Below the pieces are notes generated by a model. That model was not told where the DNA came from. It was given only the letters and a program-made list of their open reading frames with translations, and did no database searches. From Acidisphaera sp. L21 (GTDB lineage Bacteria; Pseudomonadota; Alphaproteobacteria; Acetobacterales; Acetobacteraceae): a stretch of DNA of 62,406 bases. Position numbers and translations under genes: made by a program. How positions within the stretch are numbered: the stretch's first letter is position 1; every line of letters begins with the position of its first letter. The stretch is taken from positions 2,525 to 64,930 of the forward strand of contig NZ_LMUY01000096.1 of NCBI RefSeq assembly GCF_009765685.1, in the 5' to 3' direction. Positions 45,110 to 56,819 of the stretch are shown here, piece by piece.

Positions 45110-47332
45110 ATGTCGACCAATGTCACCGATCCGACGACGTTCCCGGCGATCAACTTGCCTGCGCCGGCGGACCCGTCATCGGTATCCATCGTCCGGCTGC
45201 TTGCGATACTTTGGGCCCGTAAGTTTTTCATCCTGGTCGTAGCCGCGTGCCTCGTCTGCGTGGCCGGCTGGCTCATCCTGCGCATGCCGGACGCCTACGT
45301 GGCCAATGCCTCCGTCATCATCGGCAGCCGGGACAGCGTCGGCGACCCCTCGCTATCGGACTCCAAGATGGCTGCGACCACGGATTCCGTGGCGATCCGC
45401 ACCCAGGTCGACCTGCTAAAAAGCTTCTCCCTCGCCAAGCAGGTCGCCACCGAGCTTCACCTGGTCGACACGCCCGAGTTCGCCAACGCCATCTCCCCCC
45501 CGCTCTCAATCAGCCGCCGGATCGTCACGGGGTTGCGGTCAATGCTGGGGCGGGTCGATGCGCCGCCGCTGGATGCCGAGTCGACGCTGGACCTGGCGAC
45601 GGAAATCCTGCTGTCCAAGATGGCGTTCACCAATGACGGCCGGTCCTACGTCATCACCATCGGGACCCGCACCGGCGATGGGCGGCTGAGCGCGGATATC
45701 GCCAACACCTACGCCCGCAACTACATCGACTTCACCCGCAAGGTGAAGACGGACGCCATCGCCCATGCCAGCAGTTGGTTCGATGCCCGGCTGAACGCGT
45801 TGCGCGACAGGGTGAACGCCGCGAACCTGGCGGTGCAGAATTTCCGCTCGAATAACGGGCTGATCCAGGATCGCGGCACCAGCAATTCGGCCGGCGGTGG
45901 CAACGTGACCGTGGTCGGCCAGCAGATGTCGCAGATCAACAGCCAGTTGAGCCTGGCATCCAGCGCGGTCGCGGAGAAGGCGGCGAGCCTGGGACAGATC
46001 CGCGCGGCGCTTGCGGCAGGCGGCAGCCTGGATTCGATCCCGGAGGTCGTCGCCTCCCCGCTGATCCAGCATTACCGACAGCAATTGGCCGATGTCAGCG
46101 GCCGGGAAGCGCATCTGGCGATTACCCGATCCGATGGTGACCCCGGCATGCGCTCGCTGAAGGCGGAGGAGGCGGACATTCGCGGTCGGATCGCCGGCGA
46201 GATCCGCAACATCGCCGCCAGCGTCGGCAACGAGGTCAATGCCGCCCGTGCGCGGGAAGCGGCGCTGCAGCAGCAATTGTCGACGCTGCAGAACGCCGTG
46301 TCCGGCCAGGGCCAGTTGGAAGTGCGCCTGACGCAGTTGCAGAGCGAGGCGGATGCGGCGCGCACCATCTACACTAGCTACCTCAACTGGTTCGAGAAGA
46401 CGTCCAACGAGATCGGGCTGCAGACGCCGGACGCGCAACTGATATCGGCCGCCAATCCGTCGATCGGGCCGATGGCGCCGTCCAAACGGCAACTGATGGC
46501 GCTCAGCGCCCTCATTTCACTGGCCGTCGCCATGGTGTTGGCCCTGCTGCGGGAGCGGAGCGTCAGCGGGTTTCAGACCCCCGCCCAGTTGGAGGCGGAG
46601 ACCGGGCTGCCGGCGATCGGCATCGTGCCGGAGCGGCGGGCGCCTCGGTTTGGGATGGGCGGCGATAACAGCCGGCATTTTGATGACGCCATCACGCTGA
46701 CGCGCAGCATGTTGCAGCATCGCGGGGCGGCAAAGTCGCCCCAGGTCGTGCTGGTGACGTCGGCCGCGCCGCGGGAGGGGAAGACCTATTTCGCCCTGGC
46801 GCTGGCCAAGAACGCAGCATCCGCCGGGCGCAACACCCTGCTGATCGACGGCGATTTGCGCCGGCCGGAGATTGCGGCTGCGTTGGGCCTGAAGGGGGCC
46901 GCCGGGCTGGAGAATATCCGCGGTGAAGGCGGCTGCCGGGTGCAGACCTGCATGGTTGGCGGCCAGCCCTTCGACGTCATCACCGCATCGCCCGGCAACG
47001 CCAACCCGCAGGATCTGTTGGCGTCCAGCGAAGTCCAGGACATGCTGACTCGCGCGCGCTCGTTATACGACCTCATCATCCTGGATTCGCCGCCGGTGCT
47101 GGGCGCCGCCGACGCCCGGGTACTGTCTACCCTAGCGGACTGCACGCTGCTGATCGTGCAGTGGAGCCACACGCCGCAGAAGATGGTGACGGCCGCGATC
47201 GCCGCACTACGGCTGTATGGTGCCCGGATCGAGGGGGCAGTGATGACCAAGGTGGCGCCTGGCAAGCTGACGATGGAAGAGCCGCGCTATCGCAACGAGG
47301 CACCGCGGCGCTTCGTGCCGATGCTGAAATAG
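45110..47332 (+). CDS. polysaccharide co-polymerase / tyrosine autokinase (Wzc/ExoP-like)
   Basis: 740 residues. Wzz domain with TM1 at about 34-57, a long periplasmic coiled coil (about 210-420), TM2 near 465-482, then a cytoplasmic BY-kinase: Walker A TSAAPREGKTYFALAL (about 548-563), Walker A' LLIDGDLRRPE and Walker B DLIILDSPPVLG. The usual Gly of the Walker A loop (PGEGKT) is Arg here (PREGKT). The C-terminus has few tyrosines (only RY near the end), so autophosphorylation may be limited. It controls EPS chain length and export with the Wza-like protein 8 kb away. GGAAGG lies 13 nt upstream, weak. Confidence 0.9.
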   Translation: MSTNVTDPTTFPAINLPAPADPSSVSIVRLLAILWARKFFILVVAACLVCVAGWLILRMPDAYVANASVIIGSRDSVGDPSLSDSKMAATTDSVAIRTQVDLLKSFSLAKQVATELHLVDTPEFANAISPPLSISRRIVTGLRSMLGRVDAPPLDAESTLDLATEILLSKMAFTNDGRSYVITIGTRTGDGRLSADIANTYARNYIDFTRKVKTDAIAHASSWFDARLNALRDRVNAANLAVQNFRSNNGLIQDRGTSNSAGGGNVTVVGQQMSQINSQLSLASSAVAEKAASLGQIRAALAAGGSLDSIPEVVASPLIQHYRQQLADVSGREAHLAITRSDGDPGMRSLKAEEADIRGRIAGEIRNIAASVGNEVNAARAREAALQQQLSTLQNAVSGQGQLEVRLTQLQSEADAARTIYTSYLNWFEKTSNEIGLQTPDAQLISAANPSIGPMAPSKRQLMALSALISLAVAMVLALLRERSVSGFQTPAQLEAETGLPAIGIVPERRAPRFGMGGDNSRHFDDAITLTRSMLQHRGAAKSPQVVLVTSAAPREGKTYFALALAKNAASAGRNTLLIDGDLRRPEIAAALGLKGAAGLENIRGEGGCRVQTCMVGGQPFDVITASPGNANPQDLLASSEVQDMLTRARSLYDLIILDSPPVLGAADARVLSTLADCTLLIVQWSHTPQKMVTAAIAALRLYGARIEGAVMTKVAPGKLTMEEPRYRNEAPRRFVPMLK

Positions 47333-47346
47333 CGCGCGATTTCAGC
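47323..47346. terminator. hairpin spanning both convergent stop codons
   Basis: GCTGAAAT-AGCGCGCG-ATTTCAGC: perfect 8-bp arms that contain the kinase stop TAG (47330-47332) and the creatininase-family stop (47342-47344). A probable bidirectional terminator in a 9-bp gap. Confidence 0.6.
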
Positions 47347-48208
47347 CTGAGGCGATAATCGCGCCGGAGCGGATCTGCGCTACGGCTGCCGCGACCTTCA
47401 ACGCCATCATCGCCTCGCCCCTGGCAATGCTGGAGCGGCGCGGGTCGCCGAACGAACCCAGGGCGGCAAACGCCTTCGGGTCGGTTGGCAGGCGGGACAG
47501 GTCCACACCCTCTGGCCGGACCGCCATCAACTCCGACGTATCGGTGAGGGTCGCGTGCTGGCCGATGGCAGCGTCCGATTCACCCTGGCTATGCAGATAG
47601 GCGGTTTCCGCCGCATCAGCGAAATAGGCGCCGACCGCCAGCACCTTCGTCCCCTTGCCGGCCCACTCGGCGGACAATTTCGCCGCCACCTGCGCCTGGG
47701 GCGCGAGGGACAGGCCGTGATCGGCCACGAAGCAAATCGTCTCGAACCCGGTCAGCTTCAGGCTACGGGCAATCCCCTCCAGGATGCCGGAGAACACGGT
47801 GGCAGGGACACCAATCGTGCCGGGGAAGGCCAGGTTATTGGTTGGCGGGTCGTAATCGCCCTGCGGCACGTAGGAGATGACGGGCGCGACCAGGGCGTCG
47901 CCCAACTCGGCGGCGATCCGTCGCGCGGCCCAGCCGACGATGTAGTCGTGCTTGCCGATGACCATGTGCGGGCCGTTCTGTTCCAGCCCGCCGCTCGGCA
48001 CGATCGCGGTGCGGGCACCGGCGGCCACGGCGTCGCGCACCTCCATCCACGTCATGTCGGCGATCTGGCGGGTCAGCGGCAGGGCCAGGGCGGGCTTGCG
48101 CAACCCGGCGAGCGTGGCGCCCACGGCGCCCGCCCCGGCAAAGGCCAGCATACGGCGGCTCAGCACCCAGCGATTGGTCGTCAAAAATCCGCCCTCCAGG
48201 CCAGTCAC
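47342..48208 (-). CDS. Tat-exported creatininase-family protein with altered metal motif
   Basis: 288 residues. The N-terminal SRRMLAFAGAGAVGATLAGL is a Tat signal. The family blocks are changed: creatininase has EQHGPHLPLGTD, here the block is GGLEQNGPHMVIGKHDYI, so the metal-binding His is Asn78 and the Asp position is His87 (Asp88 next to it). VADHG replaces NGHGG and the last Glu block reads HATLTDTSE. I recall a subgroup with similar changes, so the metal site may be remodelled rather than lost. Likely a periplasmic amide hydrolase of unknown substrate. GGAGGG lies in the signal region, so an internal start is possible. Confidence 0.82.
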   Translation of the reverse strand: MTGLEGGFLTTNRWVLSRRMLAFAGAGAVGATLAGLRKPALALPLTRQIADMTWMEVRDAVAAGARTAIVPSGGLEQNGPHMVIGKHDYIVGWAARRIAAELGDALVAPVISYVPQGDYDPPTNNLAFPGTIGVPATVFSGILEGIARSLKLTGFETICFVADHGLSLAPQAQVAAKLSAEWAGKGTKVLAVGAYFADAAETAYLHSQGESDAAIGQHATLTDTSELMAVRPEGVDLSRLPTDPKAFAALGSFGDPRRSSIARGEAMMALKVAAAVAQIRSGAIIASG

Positions 48209-48263
48209 ATCTCGAAAGATGCGCCTGCGCCGGTTCAGGAACGGTTAAGCAGACCCCGCCGGG

Positions 48264-50981
<2,718 letters not shown>

Positions 50982-51048
50982 TGTGGTTCCGGTGCTGGAC
51001 TGGCGCGCTGTGAGAACTTGCGCGCTTTGAGATAGGAGCCGCGCCCCT

Positions 51049-51070
51049 CCTGGTCAACGCACGGACCAGG
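51049..51070. promoter_or_regulatory. hairpin in the secA / ppiC gap
   Basis: CCTGGT-CAACGCACGG-ACCAGG. The near-repeat GATAGGAGCC appears on both sides (51031-51040 and 51081-51090). The gap 50982-51180 carries both promoters; none is clear by eye. Confidence 0.3.
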
Positions 51071-51180
51071 AATGCCATTTGATAGGAGCCTGGTTTGCCG
51101 CGACTTAATGGGGCCGCAACTTGGCGGCTGGCCGCGTTTCAGCCATAACGAAACCAACTCCTATACCGAGGTTATTCTCC

Positions 51181-52191
51181 ATGCGCTTGTCGCTCACCGT
51201 CGCGGCCGCCCTGCTGTGCGCACCCGCCCTCCCGGCCGTCGTGCTGGCGCAGACCACTCCGGCGCCCGCCGCAGCCCCCGCCACGCCTGCGCCGGCTAGC
51301 CCGGCCGGGGCGGGCGCCGTCACCGACGGCGCCTCCGCCGTGCCAGCCGCGCCCAAGCCGGACGTGGTCGTGGCCAAGGTCGGCGACGAGGAAATTCACC
51401 TGAGCGACCTGTCGGAAGCGGCGCAGACCCTGCCGGACGAGGTCCGCTCGATGCCGCCGCAGGTGCTGTTCCCCATGCTGCTGGACCAGATGGTGGATCG
51501 CGAAGCCCTGGTGATCCAGGCCAAGAAGGACGGTTTCGCCAACGACCCGCAGGTCAAGCGCGCCATCTCCCGCGCCACCGACCAGGTGCTGCAGAATGCG
51601 GTGCTGAGCAAGGAAATCGCCCCCTCCGTCACCGATGCGGCGCTGAAGGCGAAGTATGACGCCGAAATCGCCAACAAGCCCGGCGAGGAAGAGGTGCATG
51701 CCCGCCACATCCTGGTGGATAACGAGGACCAGGCGAAGAAGCTGATCGACCAGTTGAACAAGGGCGGCGATTTCGCAGCCCTGGCCAAGGCCAACAGCAA
51801 GGACCCGGCGGCGCAGAATGGCGGTGACCTCGGCTTCTTCAAGAAGGGCGACATGGTTCCCGAATTCGCTGACGTCGCCTTCGCGTTGAAGCCGGGCCAG
51901 ATCTCGCAGAAGCCGGTGAAGACGCAGTTCGGTTGGCACGTCATCAAGGTGGATGAGACCCGCACGGCCCCCGCCCCCAGCTTCGACCAGTCCAAGGAGG
52001 AACTGCGCCAGCAGATCATCCAGGCCGGGGTCCGCCGCGCACTGGACAAGGCCCGCGTCGGGCTGGTGGTGCAGAAGTTCAACATGGACGGCACGCCGAT
52101 GACGGCCCCGTCGCCCACGGCGAACCCGACCTCCACCCCCACGACGGACATTCCGCCGACGCCGGGTGTCACGCCCGCCGTGCCGAAGTAA
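51181..52191 (+). CDS. periplasmic parvulin-type peptidyl-prolyl isomerase
   Basis: 336 residues from ATG 51181 (GAGG upstream). Signal peptide with cleavage near VLAQT, a Pro/Ala linker, a SurA-like N-terminal helical domain ([33 protein letters not shown]) and a rotamase domain with [42 protein letters not shown] and [10 protein letters not shown] Pro/Thr-rich tail ends it. It assists folding of exported or outer-membrane proteins. Downstream argJ starts after 5 bp; divergent secA fits an export context. Confidence 0.92.
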   Translation: MRLSLTVAAALLCAPALPAVVLAQTTPAPAAAPATPAPASPAGAGAVTDGASAVPAAPKPDVVVAKVGDEEIHLSDLSEAAQTLPDEVRSMPPQVLFPMLLDQMVDREALVIQAKKDGFANDPQVKRAISRATDQVLQNAVLSKEIAPSVTDAALKAKYDAEIANKPGEEEVHARHILVDNEDQAKKLIDQLNKGGDFAALAKANSKDPAAQNGGDLGFFKKGDMVPEFADVAFALKPGQISQKPVKTQFGWHVIKVDETRTAPAPSFDQSKEELRQQIIQAGVRRALDKARVGLVVQKFNMDGTPMTAPSPTANPTSTPTTDIPPTPGVTPAVPK

Positions 52192-52196
52192 GCACC

Positions 52197-53408
52197 GTGG
52201 CCCTGCCCGTCTCCCCCCTCGCCATTCGCATGCCGGAGTTGTTGCCGCTGAAGGGCGTGCGGCTGGGGGCGACTGCGGCGGGCATCCGCTACAAGGGCCG
52301 GACCGACCTGGTGATGGTGGAATTGTCGGCTGGGACGACGGTGGCCGGGGTGTTCACCCAGAACAAATGTCCCGGCGCCCCGGTCGATTGGTGCCGCAGG
52401 GCGATGCAGGGCGGCCTGGCCCGCGGGGTGGTGGTCAACGCCGGCAACGCCAACGTGTTCACCGGCGCCGCCGGGGTGGTGACGGTGGGGGAGACGGCCA
52501 AAGCGGTCGCAAGCCTGCTGGATTGCCCCACCAGCGAAGTGTTCCTGGCCAGCACCGGCGTCATCGGGGAGGTGCTGCCGCACGAGCGGATCACCAACGC
52601 ATTGCCGGCGTTGCACCCCACCCTGGCGCCCACCGGGTGGGAAGCGGCGGCCCGGGGCATCATGACCACCGACACCTTCCCGAAGGGCGCCACCCGCACC
52701 GCGGCGATCGGCGGCACCGAGGTCCGGATCAACGGCATCGCCAAGGGCAGCGGCATGATCGCGCCGGACATGGCGACGATGCTGTGCTTCATCTTCACCG
52801 ACGCTGCGATCCCTGCTGCTCAGTTGCAGGCGATGCTATCGGCGGGCACCGAGGTCAGCTTCAACCGTACCACGGTCGACAGCGATACCTCCACCAGCGA
52901 TACGGTGCTGCTGTTCGCCACCGGGGAGGCTGGCAACCCGGCGGGATCGCTGGACGATTTTGCCAAGGCGCTGGGCGACGTGCTGCTGGACCTGGCGCTG
53001 CAGGTGGTCCGCGATGGCGAGGGCGCGCAGAAACTGGTCCAGATCGACGTGCAGGGCGCGGTCGATGACGGCTCGGCCAAGCGGATCGGCATGGCGATCG
53101 CCAATTCCCCGCTGGTCAAGACCGCGATCGCGGGTGAGGACGCCAATTGGGGCCGCATCGTGATGGCGGTCGGCAAGGCCGGCGAGCCGGCGGACCGCGA
53201 CAAACTGTCGATCGCGGTGGGCGGCACCTGGATGGCCAAGAATGGCACCGTGGCGCCGGATTACGATGAGAGCCCGGTGGTGGCCCACATGAAGGGCCGC
53301 GAGATCGAGATCACCGTCGATATTGGCCTGGGGAATGGCTCGTCCCGGGTGTGGACCTGCGACCTGACGCACGCCTATATCGACATCAACGGCTCCTATC
53401 GGAGCTGA
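52197..53408 (+). CDS. argJ: bifunctional glutamate N-acetyltransferase / amino-acid acetyltransferase
   Basis: 403 residues from GTG 52197. The autoproteolysis site is in [20 protein letters not shown]: cleavage before Thr194 frees the nucleophile of the beta chain. Other family blocks: [34 protein letters not shown] and the C-terminal NGSYRS. It recycles acetyl groups in arginine synthesis and, if bifunctional, also forms N-acetylglutamate. The short spacing after ppiC suggests one operon despite unrelated functions, as is seen in relatives. Confidence 0.95.
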   Translation: MALPVSPLAIRMPELLPLKGVRLGATAAGIRYKGRTDLVMVELSAGTTVAGVFTQNKCPGAPVDWCRRAMQGGLARGVVVNAGNANVFTGAAGVVTVGETAKAVASLLDCPTSEVFLASTGVIGEVLPHERITNALPALHPTLAPTGWEAAARGIMTTDTFPKGATRTAAIGGTEVRINGIAKGSGMIAPDMATMLCFIFTDAAIPAAQLQAMLSAGTEVSFNRTTVDSDTSTSDTVLLFATGEAGNPAGSLDDFAKALGDVLLDLALQVVRDGEGAQKLVQIDVQGAVDDGSAKRIGMAIANSPLVKTAIAGEDANWGRIVMAVGKAGEPADRDKLSIAVGGTWMAKNGTVAPDYDESPVVAHMKGREIEITVDIGLGNGSSRVWTCDLTHAYIDINGSYRS

Positions 53409-53414
53409 GGCGGC

Positions 53415-53439
53415 TGGCGGGATGGTATGCATCCCGCCA
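53415..53439. terminator. bidirectional hairpin after argJ
   Basis: TGGCGGGATG-GTATG-CATCCCGCCA: perfect 10-bp stem, 5-nt loop, 7 bp after the argJ stop and 18 bp from the convergent small-gene stop. Typical terminator geometry without a T-run. Confidence 0.65.
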
Positions 53440-53456
53440 TGTCCCGAGCAGTTGGC

Positions 53457-53699
53457 CTAGCCAGACGCCGCGCGGGCTGCGGTCTTGTCGGCCTTCTCGG
53501 AACGGGCCTTCCAATAGACCATATCGGCCTCCTTGCTGAACATCACCCGAACCCCCTTGCCACCGAGGCTGACGCGGATCTTGCCGCCGTTGCGCGCGCG
53601 GTGGTCGGCCATCCAGCCAACGAACTCCGGGTCCTCGCTGGTTCTCCCGGCGAACTCGAGGACCCCGGCGATCTCCTCCTGTTTGTGACGTCTGACCAT
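53457..53699 (-). CDS. 80-aa basic protein of unknown function
   Basis: 80 residues from ATG 53699, chosen for GGAGG 9-10 nt upstream; the open frame continues to 53855 but without signal or homology. Sequence features: EEIAGVLEFAGRTSEDPEFV, a VGWMADHRARN stretch, a beta-like GGKIRVSLGGKGVRVMF and a Lys/Ala-rich C-terminal helix. Helix then beta-hairpin then helix, net positive. No recognised family; nucleic-acid binding would fit the charge but is not shown. Convergent with argJ. Confidence 0.6.
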   Translation of the reverse strand: MVRRHKQEEIAGVLEFAGRTSEDPEFVGWMADHRARNGGKIRVSLGGKGVRVMFSKEADMVYWKARSEKADKTAARAASG

Positions 53700-53859
53700 T
53701 GCGTGAAGCCTCCAAGCGTCGCCATGCGGCGAAATCGCGTTAATGGGGAAGAATGCCAGATGGCCCCGCAGCGCAAGGGCGAACCTCGATGGCGGAGCAG
53801 AAGAGCGCACTCGATATAGGGTGCACCGCGGGATAGCGCTTCGCCGGGCAGCCATGCGC

Positions 53860-55434
53860 CTAGATCCCGACGGTGAACCCGAGCAGCACCTGGTCGTCGG
53901 TATAGCTCGACCGGGTGCGAGATGATGATTTGAGGTGATCGAAGCTGGCAGACACCTTCTGGTTCTGGTTCTGGTTCAGCAGCCAGGTGGCCGTGACGCC
54001 GCCATTGTAGATGGTCTGCTGGCCGCCGTTGCTATCATACGACGCCTGCTCGTATCCAACGCGAGCGCTCAGAAGCAAGTTGCGCTGCAATTCGTGCTGC
54101 ACCTGCAATTGCAGCGTTGTATCGGTATAACTCGGCGTCAGCGGATCGGTGGAATCGACGATGCGCCGGTTTGCCGTGGCTTCGACGGTGGTAAGCCTCG
54201 AGGGGCTCCAGATCACGTCGGCCTCCACGATCGGCGCGGCCTGCGATTTATAGGTGGAGGAGACGTAGTTGCGTTCCTGGTATCCCACCAGCGCGCGATA
54301 TCGCCACAGCCCGTCTGCCACGTAATCCAGCCCACCCAACACCGACACGCCGCTGCTATCGCGCTTGGCGACGCCGGAGAGTTGGTGGCTGTAATTGCTT
54401 TGCGTGCCGCGGACCACCAGCACGGCGTGATGCAGAGGGGAGAACTCGTATCGGGCGGTTACGCCCTCGGTAACGGTGGCGTTGTCCAGGTAGCTGTTGC
54501 TCTGCGACACGCCGGAGATCCGGCTGGCGGAGAAGACGTAGTCGTTCAGGGTCGCGAACGGCTCCAACGTCAGGCGGGACAGGTTTAGCAGGTAGCTGGC
54601 CGTGCCACCGTTGACCTGGAACGGCACCGTGTCCTGCCGCCCGGCCACCGCATCCAGTCCCGTCGGCAGGATGTGCAGGTCCGAATGGGTGGCCGACAAC
54701 ACGAGGTGGTCCGCGGTGCCCACATCGTAGCGGCCGCCCAGCGACACGGTATCGTCGGTCCTGGACAGATGCGGCAGCTGGAGATAGCGCTGGTCCTGCA
54801 CGCTGACGCTGGCGGCCACGCTATTGCGGCTCCAATCCGAGGCGATCGAGGCGATGCCCTGGGTGCTGAAGTAGGCGCTGCCAGCCTGGCCCGGCGTGGC
54901 GCGAGGGTCGGAGTCGAAGCCCACGCTCTCCCCGCCTTGCGCATGCATGACGAACGACCCGGCGCGGACGCCCGGCGGGTCGTAATCGGGGCGCGGGCGA
55001 CTGAGCACGGTGGTGTTGGGCAGCGCCTCCACGATGGGGAGGTTGGCTGGCAGATAGCCCTCCAGTTCCTGGCCGCCGGTGGCGGTGCTGATGGCGCAGA
55101 GCGAGCCGACCAAAACCATGTGCAGCCAAATCCCGGGGCTGCCAACCGGCGGCATGGCGGGGGGCGGGGCCATGGCGGCGGGCGATGCCGCCCTTACCGG
55201 GGTGTAGAACGCGATGGCCGGGCTGGCGATCTGCCACACCGGGTCTGCCCCGATGGCCCAGGGGCCGCGGCCCTCTGGGAGGGCGGCGGCGCTGGCGGGT
55301 GGCGCAGCGTAGTTGGGGCGCAAATGCGGCGGAAACTGCCGCAGCCTGCGGACGTGCGGCGGCCACTGCCACAGGGGCGACGGCGACGACCAACGCGCAA
55401 TTTCGGCATAGGTCATGGCTGCCTCGCCCGGCAT
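53860..55434 (-). CDS. EPS-associated outer-membrane beta-barrel protein with N-terminal extension
   Basis: 524 residues. From about residue 190 on it is a run of alternating strands ending in the hydrophobic LLGFTVGI, as in outer-membrane barrels of the type found next to Wza/Wzc systems. A hydrophobic, signal-like segment (WLHMVLVGSLCAISTATGG) sits unusually far in, at about 102-120, after ~100 Pro/Ala-rich residues. The ATG at 55434 has a strong AAGGGGAGG 6 nt upstream, so the long form is probably translated. Shorter starts (ATG inside APPPAMPPV) lack a site. It lies 13 bp downstream of the Wza-like gene. Probably anchors or exports polysaccharide. Confidence 0.72.
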   Translation of the reverse strand: MPGEAAMTYAEIARWSSPSPLWQWPPHVRRLRQFPPHLRPNYAAPPASAAALPEGRGPWAIGADPVWQIASPAIAFYTPVRAASPAAMAPPPAMPPVGSPGIWLHMVLVGSLCAISTATGGQELEGYLPANLPIVEALPNTTVLSRPRPDYDPPGVRAGSFVMHAQGGESVGFDSDPRATPGQAGSAYFSTQGIASIASDWSRNSVAASVSVQDQRYLQLPHLSRTDDTVSLGGRYDVGTADHLVLSATHSDLHILPTGLDAVAGRQDTVPFQVNGGTASYLLNLSRLTLEPFATLNDYVFSASRISGVSQSNSYLDNATVTEGVTARYEFSPLHHAVLVVRGTQSNYSHQLSGVAKRDSSGVSVLGGLDYVADGLWRYRALVGYQERNYVSSTYKSQAAPIVEADVIWSPSRLTTVEATANRRIVDSTDPLTPSYTDTTLQLQVQHELQRNLLLSARVGYEQASYDSNGGQQTIYNGGVTATWLLNQNQNQKVSASFDHLKSSSRTRSSYTDDQVLLGFTVGI

Positions 55435-55447
55435 GCGTTGCCTCCCC

Positions 55448-56080
55448 TTAGAACCGGCGCTCGAAAATGGTGACCACGTCGCTGGGCTGGATCAGCGCCT
55501 GCCGATTGACCTTGCCCTCCACGACATGCCCGTCGCTATTGCGCACGATCGACGCGTAGGACTCGACCGCGCGGTTGGTAAACCCGCCCGCGACGCTGAC
55601 GGCGGACAGCAGGGTCATGCCGGGCTGGTAGGGATACTGCCCCGGCCGAGTGACCTCCCCCAGGATGAAGATCGGGCGATACACCGTAACTTCGGCCGAA
55701 ACGCTGGGGCTTTTGAAGATCTTGGCCGCTTCCAGGCCGTTGGCGATCTTCTTGGCGACATCCTGCACCGACAGGCCGGCGACCGGGATTTCACCCAGCA
55801 GCGGCACCGAGATGCTGCCGCTATCGCCAACCCGGAACTCCCCGGTCAACTGGTCCTCACCAAAGGTGATGATGCGGATGCTGTCGCCACTGCCGAGGCG
55901 ATAGGCCGCTGGCGCGTCATGCTGGCCCGGCAGCAGCGCCAGGTTTCGCCCGGGCTCGCAGCCCGCCACGCCCAGCATCAGCGCGAGGGAGGCGATGATG
56001 CCAAAGGTCCGCGCAGGACGGCGCAGGTTGGACAAGGTAAGAAACGTCACGATGGCGCCTGAACTGTGCGACTCGATCAT
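55448..56080 (-). CDS. polysaccharide export lipoprotein (Wza/ExoF-like)
   Basis: 210 residues from ATG 56080. Lipobox LMLGVAGC follows a hydrophobic FGIIASLA. The Poly_export domain starts YRLGSGDSIRIITFGEDQLTG, then an SLBB-like PIFILGEVTRPGQYPYQPGMTLLSAVSVAGGF. It forms the outer-membrane secretin-like channel or periplasmic adaptor for EPS. TTG 56092 and GTG 56050 (closer to a normal signal length) are alternative starts. A 13-nt string near the start is shared with the EPS kinase promoter region. The barrel gene follows. Confidence 0.87.
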   Translation of the reverse strand: MIESHSSGAIVTFLTLSNLRRPARTFGIIASLALMLGVAGCEPGRNLALLPGQHDAPAAYRLGSGDSIRIITFGEDQLTGEFRVGDSGSISVPLLGEIPVAGLSVQDVAKKIANGLEAAKIFKSPSVSAEVTVYRPIFILGEVTRPGQYPYQPGMTLLSAVSVAGGFTNRAVESYASIVRNSDGHVVEGKVNRQALIQPSDVVTIFERRF

Positions 56081-56127
56081 AGCCTCACGCAAACGAGAGA
56101 TCGACTCTTACCTCGTCACACGCCGGG

Positions 56128-56805
56128 TCAGGCTGGGCGCTGCTTCATCCCGAGTAGGGCGGCGCGCACTTGCTCCACGGGCATGACGTCGGCGTATTTC
56201 ATCGACATGTCGTAAAGATTGGCAAAATGCGGGCTTTCGTGCCGGTCGGTTGTGCATTCTTCCGGCACGATGGTGCGGAAGCCGTGCGACAGGCTGTCCA
56301 CCACGGTCGCCCGCACGCAGCCGGAGGTGGAGCCGCCGGTGACGATGAGCGTATCCACCCGGTGCCACATCAGCAGCGACGGCAGGTTGGTCTCGTGGAA
56401 GGCCGACGCCATGCGCTTGTTGATGACCACGTCGCGGTCGTGGTCGATCACCAGCCGGTCGTCGAATTCCGCCCGGCGGGAACCGATTTTCACGTTCTGC
56501 AGCGAGTCGGGCGTGTTGCTGCGGGTGCCCCAGATGCCGCAATCCTCACCGGAGGGCAGGTAGGCCACATGGGTCCAGATCACCGGGGAGCCGAGGTCGC
56601 GGCACAATGCGCTCAACTCGTTGATGTATTGCATCTGCTTGGGGTCGGTCTCGTAGGCGGTCACGTACTCGTCCGGCAGGGTGTAGGCCTTCTGCGGATC
56701 GACGTTCACGATCGCGACCTTCTGCCCGAACCCGAAGCGGGCGCGGGTCGGGCGCTGCTTCAACTCCTCAAACAAGGTGCGGGCGGATTTGTTGGAGTGT
56801 TCCAT
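56128..56805 (-). CDS. isochorismatase-fold amidase, N-carbamoylsarcosine amidase-like
   Basis: 225 residues from ATG 56805. Cysteine-hydrolase triad: Asp36 (NVDPQKAY), Lys130 (VINKRMASAF) and Cys163 (GGSTSGCVRATVVDS). The spacing is within one residue of that recalled for Arthrobacter N-carbamoylsarcosine amidase (Asp51, Lys144, Cys177). That enzyme converts N-carbamoylsarcosine to sarcosine, CO2 and NH3. It is the last gene of the hyu-type operon, 14 bp after the upstream gene. Other ureido-acid substrates are possible. Confidence 0.87.
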   Translation of the reverse strand: MEHSNKSARTLFEELKQRPTRARFGFGQKVAIVNVDPQKAYTLPDEYVTAYETDPKQMQYINELSALCRDLGSPVIWTHVAYLPSGEDCGIWGTRSNTPDSLQNVKIGSRRAEFDDRLVIDHDRDVVINKRMASAFHETNLPSLLMWHRVDTLIVTGGSTSGCVRATVVDSLSHGFRTIVPEECTTDRHESPHFANLYDMSMKYADVMPVEQVRAALLGMKQRPA

Positions 56806-56819
56806 GGTGCCGGGTCCGA

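Noticed and set aside
53743-53925. 60-codon plus-strand frame
   Set aside because: It overlaps the end of the barrel gene and has no ribosome-binding site.
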